A DNA stretch of 64,000 bases from Planotetraspora sp. A-T 1434 (GTDB taxonomy: Bacteria; Actinomycetota; Actinomycetes; Streptosporangiales; Streptosporangiaceae), in assembly GCF_025420585.1 (NCBI RefSeq), contig NZ_JAOEGB010000006.1:124001-188000 (forward strand). Direction: 5' to 3'. Of this stretch, positions 54,541 to 64,000 are shown in pieces. How positions within the stretch are numbered: position 1 is the stretch's first letter; each line of letters opens with the position of its first letter. A program made the translations under genes and the position numbers. The notes below the pieces were generated by a model. The model saw only the letters and a list, made by a program, of their open reading frames with translations. It searched no databases and had not been told where the DNA came from.

Positions 54541-55515
54541 ATGACTCAGATCACCACGGCACACGAGGTCCGGCTCACCGCCCATGGACGTCCGGGGCTT
54601 GAGCGCTTCCGAATCGTGGAGACTCCAGTGCCCGTCCCGGGACCGGGGCAGGTCCTCGTCCGCAACCGCTACCTCGCCATGCGTGCCGCCATGGGCCTGC
54701 TGATGGCCGGCGGTGAGCCGACCATGCCGGCCTACCGGCCCGGCGAGGCGATGTGGGGGCCCGCTGTGGGCGAGGTCGTCGCCGGCGACTGGACGCCCGG
54801 CATCCTGGTGGCCCACGACCTCGGCTGGCGGGAGTACGCCCTGCTGGAGGCGGCCGGGGTGCGCGAGCTGCCCGAGCTCGCCGACCCCGTCGCCCACCTC
54901 GCGCAGGCGGAGACCGCCTATGCCGGCCTGGTAGAGGCCGCACGGCTCCGTCCGGGCGACACCGTGTTCGTCTCCAGCGCCGCAGGCTCCATCGGCACGA
55001 TGGCCGGGCAGATCGCCAGGCTCAAGGGCGCGGGGCGAGTGGTCGGCAGCGCGGGGTCCGCGGCGAAGGTGGCTTGGCTGGTCGGCGAACTGGGCTTCGA
55101 CGCGGCGTTCGACCACCACGAGGAAGCCTTGGCGGAGCGGCTGCGCGAGGTCGCGCCCGAGGGCGTCGACGTCTACTTCGACAACGTGGGCGGCGAACAG
55201 CTCGTCGCGGCCATCGAGGTCGCCAATCCCGGCGCGAGGATGGCGCTGTGCGGCGCGCTGGCCGGGCAGACAGGGCGGACAGGGCAGGGTCTCGCCACGG
55301 TGGACACACGCGCGCTCATCGCCAAGCGGATCTCCCTGCGGGGCTTCACCGCGCGCGATCATCCGGGGCTCGGCCGTGAGGAGATCGCCGGCTGGCTCCG
55401 GGACGGCCGCCTCACCGTGCCGGTGACGCGGTTCGCCGGTCTGAGGGAGGCTCCCCGCGCCCTCCTGGAACTACTGGACGGCAGGCACACCGGTACGGTG
55501 ATCGTGGAATTGTGA
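54541..55515 (+). CDS. MDR-family NADP-dependent oxidoreductase (zinc-independent)
   Basis: Medium-chain reductase of the CurA/leukotriene B4-dehydrogenase type, 324 residues from the ATG at 54541. The nucleotide motif SSAAGSIGTMAGQ follows the GDTVFV strand, and the family motif VDVYFDNVGGE is present. No zinc ligands are seen. Such enzymes reduce activated double bonds of alkenals or ketones. It is first in an operon with merR and is likely induced by the MerR ligand. Confidence 0.9.
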   Translation: MTQITTAHEVRLTAHGRPGLERFRIVETPVPVPGPGQVLVRNRYLAMRAAMGLLMAGGEPTMPAYRPGEAMWGPAVGEVVAGDWTPGILVAHDLGWREYALLEAAGVRELPELADPVAHLAQAETAYAGLVEAARLRPGDTVFVSSAAGSIGTMAGQIARLKGAGRVVGSAGSAAKVAWLVGELGFDAAFDHHEEALAERLREVAPEGVDVYFDNVGGEQLVAAIEVANPGARMALCGALAGQTGRTGQGLATVDTRALIAKRISLRGFTARDHPGLGREEIAGWLRDGRLTVPVTRFAGLREAPRALLELLDGRHTGTVIVEL

Positions 55516-55527
55516 GGAGGCATGCCG

Positions 55528-55908
55528 ATGAGGATCGGCGAGGTGGCGGAGGCGGCGGGCACCACGACCCGCGCGCTTCGCTATTACGAGCAGCAGCACC
55601 TGCTGACGGCCCGCCGGACCGCGACCGGCTACCGGGACTATGACGAGCAGGCCGTACGGCGGGTGCGCAACATCCGCGAACTCCTGTCCATCGGGTTCAC
55701 CGTGGACGACGTCCGGACCTTCGCCGACCTGCTCGACAGGGACCTGCCCGAACGGTTCGCCGTCCTCGACGCCGGCACCTGCGCCGAGGCGATGCGGGTG
55801 GCCCGGGAACGACTGCGGGTCCTCAGCGAGCGCATCGAGCGGCTCACGAGCCTTCACGAACAGCTCAGCGCCCGCCTGGTCTCAGGCACTGGCAAGGAAC
55901 GGCCGTAG
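55528..55908 (+). CDS. MerR-family transcriptional regulator
   Basis: Regulator of 126 residues from the ATG at 55528, seven bases after GAGGAGG; an ATG at 55522 is too close to that site. The N-terminal winged helix (MRIGEVAEAAGTTTRALRYYE) is clear, followed by a dimerisation helix. One Cys (AGTCAEA) is present, too few for a metal sensor of the MerR/CueR type, so an organic or redox signal is more likely. It follows the oxidoreductase gene by 12 bases. Confidence 0.92.
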   Translation: MRIGEVAEAAGTTTRALRYYEQQHLLTARRTATGYRDYDEQAVRRVRNIRELLSIGFTVDDVRTFADLLDRDLPERFAVLDAGTCAEAMRVARERLRVLSERIERLTSLHEQLSARLVSGTGKERP

Positions 55909-56197
55909 GCGCCACCTTCCCTCTTTTCTAGAGAAAATGCTTCGTATTTCGCTAAATCGTCCAGGAGAGGCGGACTCTTTGGGTGGCGTCCCGGTTGCAT
56001 CGGCCCGGTCGTATGGCGGGAATCCAATGCCCGCCCGGCCGCCCAGGGAGGAAAGGCACTTCCATCGGCCGGAATGGATTTACGGTTGGATCGCCCTTAT
56101 TCCGGGTGATTCACCTAGACGTGCTCCAGAGCCGGGGTCAACGATGGAGTGACATTCCCGATCGCCGCGACGCGGCCCTGATCGGACAGGAGAACCC

Positions 56198-56542
56198 ATG
56201 CAAGCAAAACGACTTCCGATGCTGCTCGGCCTCGCCTTCCTTCCCGCCCTGGCCTTCGGCCCGGCGCAGACGGCGCAGGCCTCGTCCGTTCCGACCTCCG
56301 CGAAGGTGTCCCTCACCAGCGCGCAGAACGATCCCGTGACCGACGAGTCCGAGGAGTCCGAAGAGTCCGGGCTGTCCGAGCGATCCAGAATGCCGGAACA
56401 GCGATCCGGGATCTCCGAGGAGTCCGAGGAGGCAGGCCAGCCCGCGGGCCGTGCTCACCAGAGCGAAGAGATCAACCGGCAGGGCGAGGGCTGGTCGGAC
56501 CGGACCAGCGAGCACTCCCGCGGATACAACTGGGGCGGCTGA
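56198..56542 (+). CDS. Small secreted acidic protein
   Basis: Protein of 114 residues with a clear ribosome site (CAGGAG). A signal peptide of about 29 residues (ending AQAS) precedes a disordered, Glu/Ser/Arg-rich region with repeated SEES and EESEE segments and no Cys. No family is recognised. The 289 bases upstream contain no other gene and include an AT-rich patch near 55920-55965. Confidence 0.65.
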   Translation: MQAKRLPMLLGLAFLPALAFGPAQTAQASSVPTSAKVSLTSAQNDPVTDESEESEESGLSERSRMPEQRSGISEESEEAGQPAGRAHQSEEINRQGEGWSDRTSEHSRGYNWGG

Positions 56543-56864
56543 TCGTCCCACCGGCGAGGACCGGTAAAACCAGCCTTCGCCGATGAATCCGCCATATGAG
56601 AAAGAACGCGGCCCCCGCCTATCGGGGGTCGCGTTTCTTTATGCATTTCAGGATATAGGCCAGATCGGGGAAACCCGAATCACTTCCGCTGCGCAGGGAC
56701 TTCTCCCTGAGTAGTAAAAAGCTTGCTTGATCGTGAACTGTCACGAGCACACAAGTGCCGGCGGCGCCTGATACCCCTATGCCATGCGGGCATGCGCTAC
56801 CCGGCCACGTACGGCCGGCGTCCCCGCATCTCCTATCGGAGTCCGACCCCCCGGGGGTACCCTC
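56543..56864 (+). other. Intergenic region with a terminator and no gene seen
   Basis: Between the small secreted protein and the coiled-coil gene. Its first part has the strong terminator at 56605-56640; the rest has AT-rich sequence near 56710-56740 that probably contains the promoter of the next gene. No further structure was found. Confidence 0.6.
56605..56640 (+). terminator. Rho-independent terminator after the small secreted protein
   Basis: A 13-bp stem (56605-56617 with 56623-56635, one G-T pair) with a five-base loop, followed by TCTTT. This is the most classical terminator in the window. Confidence 0.88.
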
Positions 56865-57350
56865 ATGAACATGCAGGACGAGCTGGACGACCTGAAGGAC
56901 CGGCTGACGCGGCTGGAGCAGCGATACGACACGGCGGTCCTCGCCGGCCAGATCGCCGCGGGCAGCTGGTCCACTGAGATGAGCCAGAAGATCAACACTC
57001 TGACCGGCGAAGTCGGTTACCTTCGGACGAAGGTCGACACGTTCGACGCCAAATTCGAGGCGATCGACGCCCGCTTCGCGCAGGTCGACGCACGGTTCGA
57101 GGCGATCGACGCGCGCTTCGCGGAGGTCGACGCCCGCTTCGCGCAGGTCGACGCTCGGTTCGACGGCATCGACCGCCGTCTCGATTCGTTCGACGACCGG
57201 CTCGCGCGGGTGGAGGACATCGTCAAGGCGACCAGCCAGGGCGTTGTCCACCTGCTCGACACGACGCAGAGCCTCACGGACACCGTTCAGGCGCTGTCGA
57301 GGACGGTCCAGAGCATCGCGGAGCGGCTGCCGCCCCCAAGCCCCAACTGA
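56865..57350 (+). CDS. Heptad-repeat coiled-coil protein
   Basis: Protein of 161 residues from the ATG at 56865. The N-terminus (MQDELDDLKDRLTRLEQ) and the region from about 60 to 115 form a long coiled coil with seven-residue repeats of the type F-x-x-I/V-D-A-R. A Thr/Gln/Leu-rich amphipathic segment follows and the protein ends in a Pro-rich tail. It has no signal peptide. The repeated unit resembles coiled-coil spacers of phage tail or DNA-associated proteins, but no function can be named. Confidence 0.75.
   Translation: MNMQDELDDLKDRLTRLEQRYDTAVLAGQIAAGSWSTEMSQKINTLTGEVGYLRTKVDTFDAKFEAIDARFAQVDARFEAIDARFAEVDARFAQVDARFDGIDRRLDSFDDRLARVEDIVKATSQGVVHLLDTTQSLTDTVQALSRTVQSIAERLPPPSPN
57054..57200 (+). 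repeat. Seven tandem 21-bp coding repeats
   Basis: Units start at 57054, 57075, 57096, 57117, 57138, 57159 and 57180. Consensus TTCGNNGNGNTCGACGCNCGN encodes the F-x-x-[IV]-D-A-R heptad of the coiled-coil protein. Odd and even units match better with each other (42-bp higher-order period), and the last two are diverged. Confidence 0.82.
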
Positions 57351-57418
57351 GGACGCCGCCGCCCAACTGGCGACGGCGTACGGCCCGTGCCCTTTCGTGG
57401 CGCGGGCCGTGCGCGCGT

Positions 57419-58189
57419 TCAGCGGACGGGGTGACCGGCGGCGCGGAGGGTGTCCTTCACCTCGTGGATCTTGAGCTGGCCGAAGTGGAAGACGGACGCC
57501 GCGAGCACGGCGTCGGCGCCCGCGTCGATGGCGGGCGGGAAGTCCTCCAGCTTGCCCGCGCCCCCGGAGGCGATGACGGGCACGGTCACCGCCTTACGGA
57601 CGGCTCTGAGCATCTCCAGGTCGTAACCCGACTTGGTGCCGTCGCCGTCCATGGAGTTGAGGAGGATCTCGCCCACGCCGAGCTCCTCGCCGCGCCTGGC
57701 CCACTCGACCGCGTCGATGCCGGTGCCGCGGCGGCCGCCATGGGTGGTCACCTCGAACCCCGACGGTGTGGGCGGGCCGTCGACGACCCGGCGGGCGTCC
57801 ACGGACAGCACGATGCACTGCGAGCCGAACCGCCGCGACGCCTCGGTCAGCAGCTCGGGCCGGGCGATGGCGGCGGTGTTGATGCCGACCTTGTCGGCTC
57901 CGGCCCGCAGGAGCCGGTCCACGTCCTCGACCGCGCGCACTCCCCCGCCCACCGTCAGCGGGATGAAGACCTGCTCGGCCGTACGGCGGACCACGTCGAG
58001 CATGGTCTCCCGCTCGCCCGACGACGCGGTGATGTCCAGAAATGTCAGCTCATCGGCGCCTTCGGCGTCGTACCGGCGGGCCAGCTCGACGGGGTCCCCG
58101 GCGTCCCGGAGGTTCTCGAAGTTGACGCCCTTGACCACGCGGCCGGCGTCGACGTCGAGGCAGGGGATGACCCTGACGGCGACCGTCAT
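57419..58189 (-). CDS. hisF: Imidazole glycerol phosphate synthase, cyclase subunit
   Basis: Takes ammonia from HisH to make imidazole glycerol phosphate and AICAR; 256 residues. The catalytic Asp residues are in PCLDVDAGR and [13 protein letters not shown], and the phosphate loops are intact. Its ATG overlaps the stop of the ridA gene by four bases. It is the last gene of the his operon. Confidence 0.97.
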   Translation of the reverse strand: MTVAVRVIPCLDVDAGRVVKGVNFENLRDAGDPVELARRYDAEGADELTFLDITASSGERETMLDVVRRTAEQVFIPLTVGGGVRAVEDVDRLLRAGADKVGINTAAIARPELLTEASRRFGSQCIVLSVDARRVVDGPPTPSGFEVTTHGGRRGTGIDAVEWARRGEELGVGEILLNSMDGDGTKSGYDLEMLRAVRKAVTVPVIASGGAGKLEDFPPAIDAGADAVLAASVFHFGQLKIHEVKDTLRAAGHPVR

Positions 58190-58593
58190 CCCGTCCCCTC
58201 CCCTCGGTATGCCTCTACCTCCACCTCTACCAGCATGCGCGAGTCGACGAGGCCGGCGACCTGCACGCTCGTGCAGGCGGGCCGTACGGTCCCGAAGACC
58301 TCGCCGTGCGCGCGGCCGACCGCCTCGAAGTCGTCGGCGTTCACCACGTAGAGTCTCGTGCGGACGACCTCGGAGATGGAGATCCCCGCCTTCTCGACGG
58401 CGTCAAGGGCGATGGAGATCGCGGTGAGGGTCTGGTTGTAGGCGTCGCCGACATGCTGGATCTCCCCGCCCACGGTGGCGGTGCAGCCGGACACCAGGAC
58501 GTGAGGCCCGGCGACGACGGCGCGGGCGTAGCCGTAACGGTCCTCCCACGGGCCGCCGGACGAGATCCGGGTGAAAGACATGCCACTGGTCAT
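58186..58593 (-). CDS. RidA-family protein
   Basis: YjgF/RidA-family protein of 135 residues, from an ATG that overlaps the hisA stop; it also overlaps hisF. Enzymes of this family hydrolyse reactive enamines/imines. The conserved C-terminal Arg of canonical RidA (in the R-x-x-V segment) corresponds to [13 protein letters not shown], where Arg is kept. Its embedding between hisA and hisF suggests a housekeeping role alongside histidine synthesis. Confidence 0.9.
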   Translation of the reverse strand: MTSGMSFTRISSGGPWEDRYGYARAVVAGPHVLVSGCTATVGGEIQHVGDAYNQTLTAISIALDAVEKAGISISEVVRTRLYVVNADDFEAVGRAHGEVFGTVRPACTSVQVAGLVDSRMLVEVEVEAYRGEGTG

Positions 58594-59309
58594 CTGGCGC
58601 TCACCGCCGCGAGCGCCTCTTCGAGCGTGAACGCCTGGGCGTACAGCGCCTTGCCGACGATGGCTCCCTCGACCGGGACCTGCGTCGCCAGGGCGCGGAG
58701 GTCGTCGAGCGAGGACACCCCGCCGCTGGCGATCACGGGCCGGTCGGTCCTGGCGCAGACCTCGCTGAGCAGGTCGATGTTGGGGCCGCGGAGCGTGCCG
58801 TCCTTGGTCACGTCCGTGACGACGTAACGCGGGCAGCCCTCCGACTCGAGCCGGTCGAGGACCTCCCACAGGTCGCCGCCCTCCTTGGTCCAGCCCCGGG
58901 CGGCCAGGGTGGTGCCGCGGACGTCGAGCCCGACCGCGATCTTGTCGCCGTGCTCGGCGATCGCCTTGGCGCACCACGCCGGGTCCTCCAGGGCCGCGGT
59001 GCCGATGTTCACGCGGCGGCAGCCCGTGGCCAGCGCCGCGTCGAGTGTGGCGTCGTCACGGATGCCGCCCGACAGCTCGACCTGGACGTCGAGGGCGCCG
59101 ATGACGGAGGCGATCAGCTCGCGGTTGTCCCCCCGGCCGAAGGCCGCGTCGAGGTCGACCAGATGGATCCACTCGGCGCCGGCCTCCTGCCAGGCCAGCG
59201 CGGCGGCGAGCGGGTCCCCGTACGAGGTCTCCGTACCCGCCTGACCCTGCACCAGACGGACGGCCTGGCCGTCCGCGACATCCACGGCGGGGAGCAATAC
59301 GAGTGACAT
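58590..59309 (-). CDS. hisA: ProFAR isomerase HisA/PriA
   Basis: Isomerase of 239 residues from an ATG with GGAGG eight bases upstream. Active-site Asp residues are in LPAVDVADG and in [11 protein letters not shown]. In actinomycetes this enzyme (PriA) often also isomerises phosphoribosyl anthranilate, replacing TrpF; no trpF is seen in this window, which fits, but bifunctionality cannot be proved from sequence. Confidence 0.96.
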   Translation of the reverse strand: MSLVLLPAVDVADGQAVRLVQGQAGTETSYGDPLAAALAWQEAGAEWIHLVDLDAAFGRGDNRELIASVIGALDVQVELSGGIRDDATLDAALATGCRRVNIGTAALEDPAWCAKAIAEHGDKIAVGLDVRGTTLAARGWTKEGGDLWEVLDRLESEGCPRYVVTDVTKDGTLRGPNIDLLSEVCARTDRPVIASGGVSSLDDLRALATQVPVEGAIVGKALYAQAFTLEEALAAVSAR

Positions 59310-59311
59310 GG

Positions 59312-59650
59312 TCACGACCTCCGGTCAAAGACAATGGTGACGAGCACGGGGATCAGCAGGATCGACCCGGCGAAGACGCCGAGCCGGGCCATCCAGCCGT
59401 CGAACAGGATCCAGGCGATCACCTGGACGAGGAACCACAGCGCCGCCACGACGGCGTTCTCGGTGCGGCGCCGGCGCGCGAGGTAGCCGCCCTGGCGGGC
59501 CACCCGCACCGGGCGCGGCAGCACCGCGGTGACCCGGCCCCGCAGCTCGCGCCGCCGGGCCGCCCTGGCTTCGCGCGCGGCCCGGGCCGCCGTGAGGCGT
59601 TCCCGCTCGGCCTCGCGCTCCGCCCGGCGCCGGGCGCGCTCCTTGCTCAT
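59312..59650 (-). CDS. Small membrane protein in the his operon
   Basis: Protein of 112 residues. The first 60 residues are a highly charged Arg/Glu/Ala helix, followed by two hydrophobic helices (about 63-82 and 88-107). It lies between hisH and hisA, ending two bases before the hisA start. It has the look of a conserved actinobacterial hypothetical; function unknown. Confidence 0.72.
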   Translation of the reverse strand: MSKERARRRAEREAERERLTAARAAREARAARRRELRGRVTAVLPRPVRVARQGGYLARRRRTENAVVAALWFLVQVIAWILFDGWMARLGVFAGSILLIPVLVTIVFDRRS

Positions 59651-59659
59651 GGGGCCTCC

Positions 59660-60301
59660 TCAGAGCGTGTGGAGCCAGTTGGCCAGCAGCGCGGCCCCGG
59701 CGTCGCCGGACTTCTCGGGGTGGAACTGGGTGGCCATGAGCGGGCCGTTCTCGACGGCCGCGACGAACGGCACGCCGTGCTCGGCCCAGGTCACGAGCGG
59801 CTGGGCGAAGCCGGGACCGGCCTCCAGCTTCCAGTCGCGCACGCCGTAGGAGTGGACGAAGTAGAAGCGGGTGCCGGCGTCAAGCCCCTCGAACAGGACG
59901 CTGCCGGCGGGCGCGGTGACGGTGTTCCAGCCCATGTGCGGCAGCACGGGCGCGTCGAGGCGCTCGACCGTGCCCGGCCACTCGCCGCACCCCTGGGTGT
60001 GGACGCCGTGCTCCACGCCCTTGTCGAACAGGATCTGCATCCCGACGCAGATCCCGAGAACCGGACGCCCGCCCGACAGGCGGCGGCCGACGATCTGGTC
60101 GCCGCGGACGCTCCTGAGCCCCTCCATGCAGGCGGCGAACGCGCCGACGCCGGGGACGACCAGGCCGTCCGCCTCCAGGGCCGCGTCCCAGTCGGCGGTC
60201 ACCGTCACGTCGGCTCCGGCCCGGGCCAGCGCCCGCTCGGCGGAGCGCAGGTTGCCCGAGCCGTAGTCGAGCACCACGACACGCTTGCCTACTGCCACCA
60301 C
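59660..60301 (-). CDS. hisH: Imidazole glycerol phosphate synthase, glutaminase subunit
   Basis: Class I glutamine amidotransferase of 213 residues that feeds ammonia to HisF. Catalytic Cys85 is in GICVGMQ, and the His/Glu pair is in [12 protein letters not shown] start at 60301 overlaps the stop of the 50-residue membrane protein; a second GTG directly follows. Confidence 0.96.
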   Translation of the reverse strand: MVAVGKRVVVLDYGSGNLRSAERALARAGADVTVTADWDAALEADGLVVPGVGAFAACMEGLRSVRGDQIVGRRLSGGRPVLGICVGMQILFDKGVEHGVHTQGCGEWPGTVERLDAPVLPHMGWNTVTAPAGSVLFEGLDAGTRFYFVHSYGVRDWKLEAGPGFAQPLVTWAEHGVPFVAAVENGPLMATQFHPEKSGDAGAALLANWLHTL

Positions 60302-60440
60302 ATCACCCCTGCTGTGATCGCCAGCGCGGCTCCCGCGCCGGCCAGCACCGCGAGCACCTTGAGGCCCTGCCGCACGGCGGAGATGACCCCGCCGATGAGG
60401 AAGAGGCCGATGAAGATCATGCCGCCCGACGCGAAGGTCA

Positions 60441-60441
<1 letters not shown>
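60289..60441 (-). CDS. 50-residue membrane protein between hisB and hisH
   Basis: Small protein of 50 residues with two hydrophobic segments (about 8-22 and 28-46) ending in MWWQ. The start overlaps the hisB stop (TGATG) and the end overlaps hisH by 13 bases, so translation is coupled on both sides. It is small enough to be missed by standard gene calling. Function unknown. Confidence 0.78.
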
Positions 60442-63451
<3,010 letters not shown>

Positions 63452-63518
63452 CTAGTCTACGGATGACCAGGGAGGAATCTTCTCCCGTCCAGTCCTTAAG
63501 ACGGTCTGGGTGATCTCA

Positions 63519-64000
63519 TCAGGACACCCGGAACGACTGCGCGGCCGTGCCGTTGCAGGTGTACTGCTGGAGCTGGACGGAGTCGGCGGCCGAGGCCCCG
63601 GGCACGTCGAGGCATTTCCCGCTGAGACGGCTCACGAAGTGGTAGTACCCGCCGCCTTCGGAGACCGCCTGCCATTGCTGGTTGTTCCCGCCGCTGTACG
63701 CCCACAGCTGGAGTAGAGCGCCATCCGCCGAGGAAACGTTGGTCACGTCGATCACCTGGGCGCTGTTGTTCCGGTTGTTGATCCGCGCGAAGCCGCCGCT
63801 GGTCGGCTGGAACTGCCACTTCTGGGCGGTCGTGCCGTTGCAGGAGTACTGCTGGACCGCGGTGCCGTTCGCCGTCGCGGCTGCCCGGGCGTCCACGCAT
63901 TTGCCGTTGCCGCGGTTGACGACGCTGTACCACGCGGTGGGGTCCGGGCTCGTGGTCGGAGTGGTCGTCGGGGTGGTCGTCGGTGTGGGGCTCGGGGTCG
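63519..64000 (-). CDS. Secreted protein with C-terminal ricin-type lectin domain (5' part outside window)
   Basis: Only the last 160 codons are in the window. From the window edge inward the protein has a Pro/Thr-rich linker (repeated TPTTTP), then a ricin B/CBM13-like beta-trefoil domain with QKWQF, QQWQA and QSFRV marking the three QxW-type repeats and paired Cys (GKCVD, SCNG, GKCLD, TCNG). It ends at TGA 63519. In actinomycetes such domains usually sit at the end of secreted glycoside hydrolases or proteases; the catalytic part lies beyond position 64000. Confidence 0.85.
   Translation of the reverse strand, partial: TPSPTPTTTPTTTPTTSPDPTAWYSVVNRGNGKCVDARAAATANGTAVQQYSCNGTTAQKWQFQPTSGGFARINNRNNSAQVIDVTNVSSADGALLQLWAYSGGNNQQWQAVSEGGGYYHFVSRLSGKCLDVPGASAADSVQLQQYTCNGTAAQSFRVS

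Overview
The window is high-GC DNA (around 70 percent G+C) with many GTG and TTG start codons, dense four-base ATGA-type gene overlaps and mycothiol-type proteins. The gene content and order (polA, liv transporter, ANTAR response regulator, pyk, gltBD, lgt, trpABC, hisI, hisFAHBCD) point to an actinomycete chromosome, most likely of the Streptosporangiales (Nonomuraea/Microbispora/Streptosporangium type). This assignment is inferred from style and gene order, not from a database match.

Layout. 1-5.2 kb: a polysaccharide deacetylase, a zinc-ribbon/DUF2127 membrane protein, DNA polymerase I and a hotdog thioesterase. 5.5-11 kb: a branched-chain amino-acid type ABC transporter, livH-livM-livG-livF on the plus strand facing its lipoprotein binding protein on the minus strand across a bidirectional terminator. 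11.2-13.7 kb: an ANTAR response regulator, a tRNA with a Leu (CAA) anticodon but a short class I variable loop, a methyltransferase and a VapBC toxin-antitoxin pair. 13.7-19 kb: a heterodimeric ABC exporter and pyruvate kinase. 19-28 kb: a lipoprotein, a DUF2784 protein, a subtilisin-like protease and the glutamate synthase operon gltBD. 28-31 kb: a BpsA-type aminopropyltransferase-like protein and a flavin-dependent oxidoreductase. 31-40.2 kb, all on the minus strand: hisI, a Trp-associated membrane protein, a dispanin-like and a DUF2752 membrane protein, trpC-trpB-trpA, a MauE/DsbA redox pair, lgt, a VIT1/CCC1 transporter and a membrane-anchored hypothetical. trpE is not found in its usual place beside hisI.

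40-57.4 kb separates hisI from the main his operon. It holds a FadR/GntR regulator with a PDC/cache sensor, a spermidine/putrescine-type ABC transporter (ATPase, lipoprotein, two permeases), a second heterodimeric ABC exporter, a TIGR03085 protein, two tandem 53-54 residue membrane miniproteins, a glutamine synthetase-like ligase, a doxX-marR operon with two phased palindromes, a LacI regulator, an MDR oxidoreductase-merR operon behind a MerR-type promoter, a small secreted protein and a heptad-repeat coiled-coil protein. 57.4-63.4 kb is the his operon (hisD-hisC-hisB-small membrane protein-hisH-small membrane protein-hisA-ridA-hisF), and the window ends inside a secreted protein with a C-terminal ricin-type lectin domain.

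The most unusual non-coding signal is an intergenic repeat family (consensus CGTGATCATGCAC, three bases, TTCCC) that recurs at a 53-54 bp period in two places, 30904-31027 and 44152-44399. In the second place the array turns round on itself about a central hairpin.
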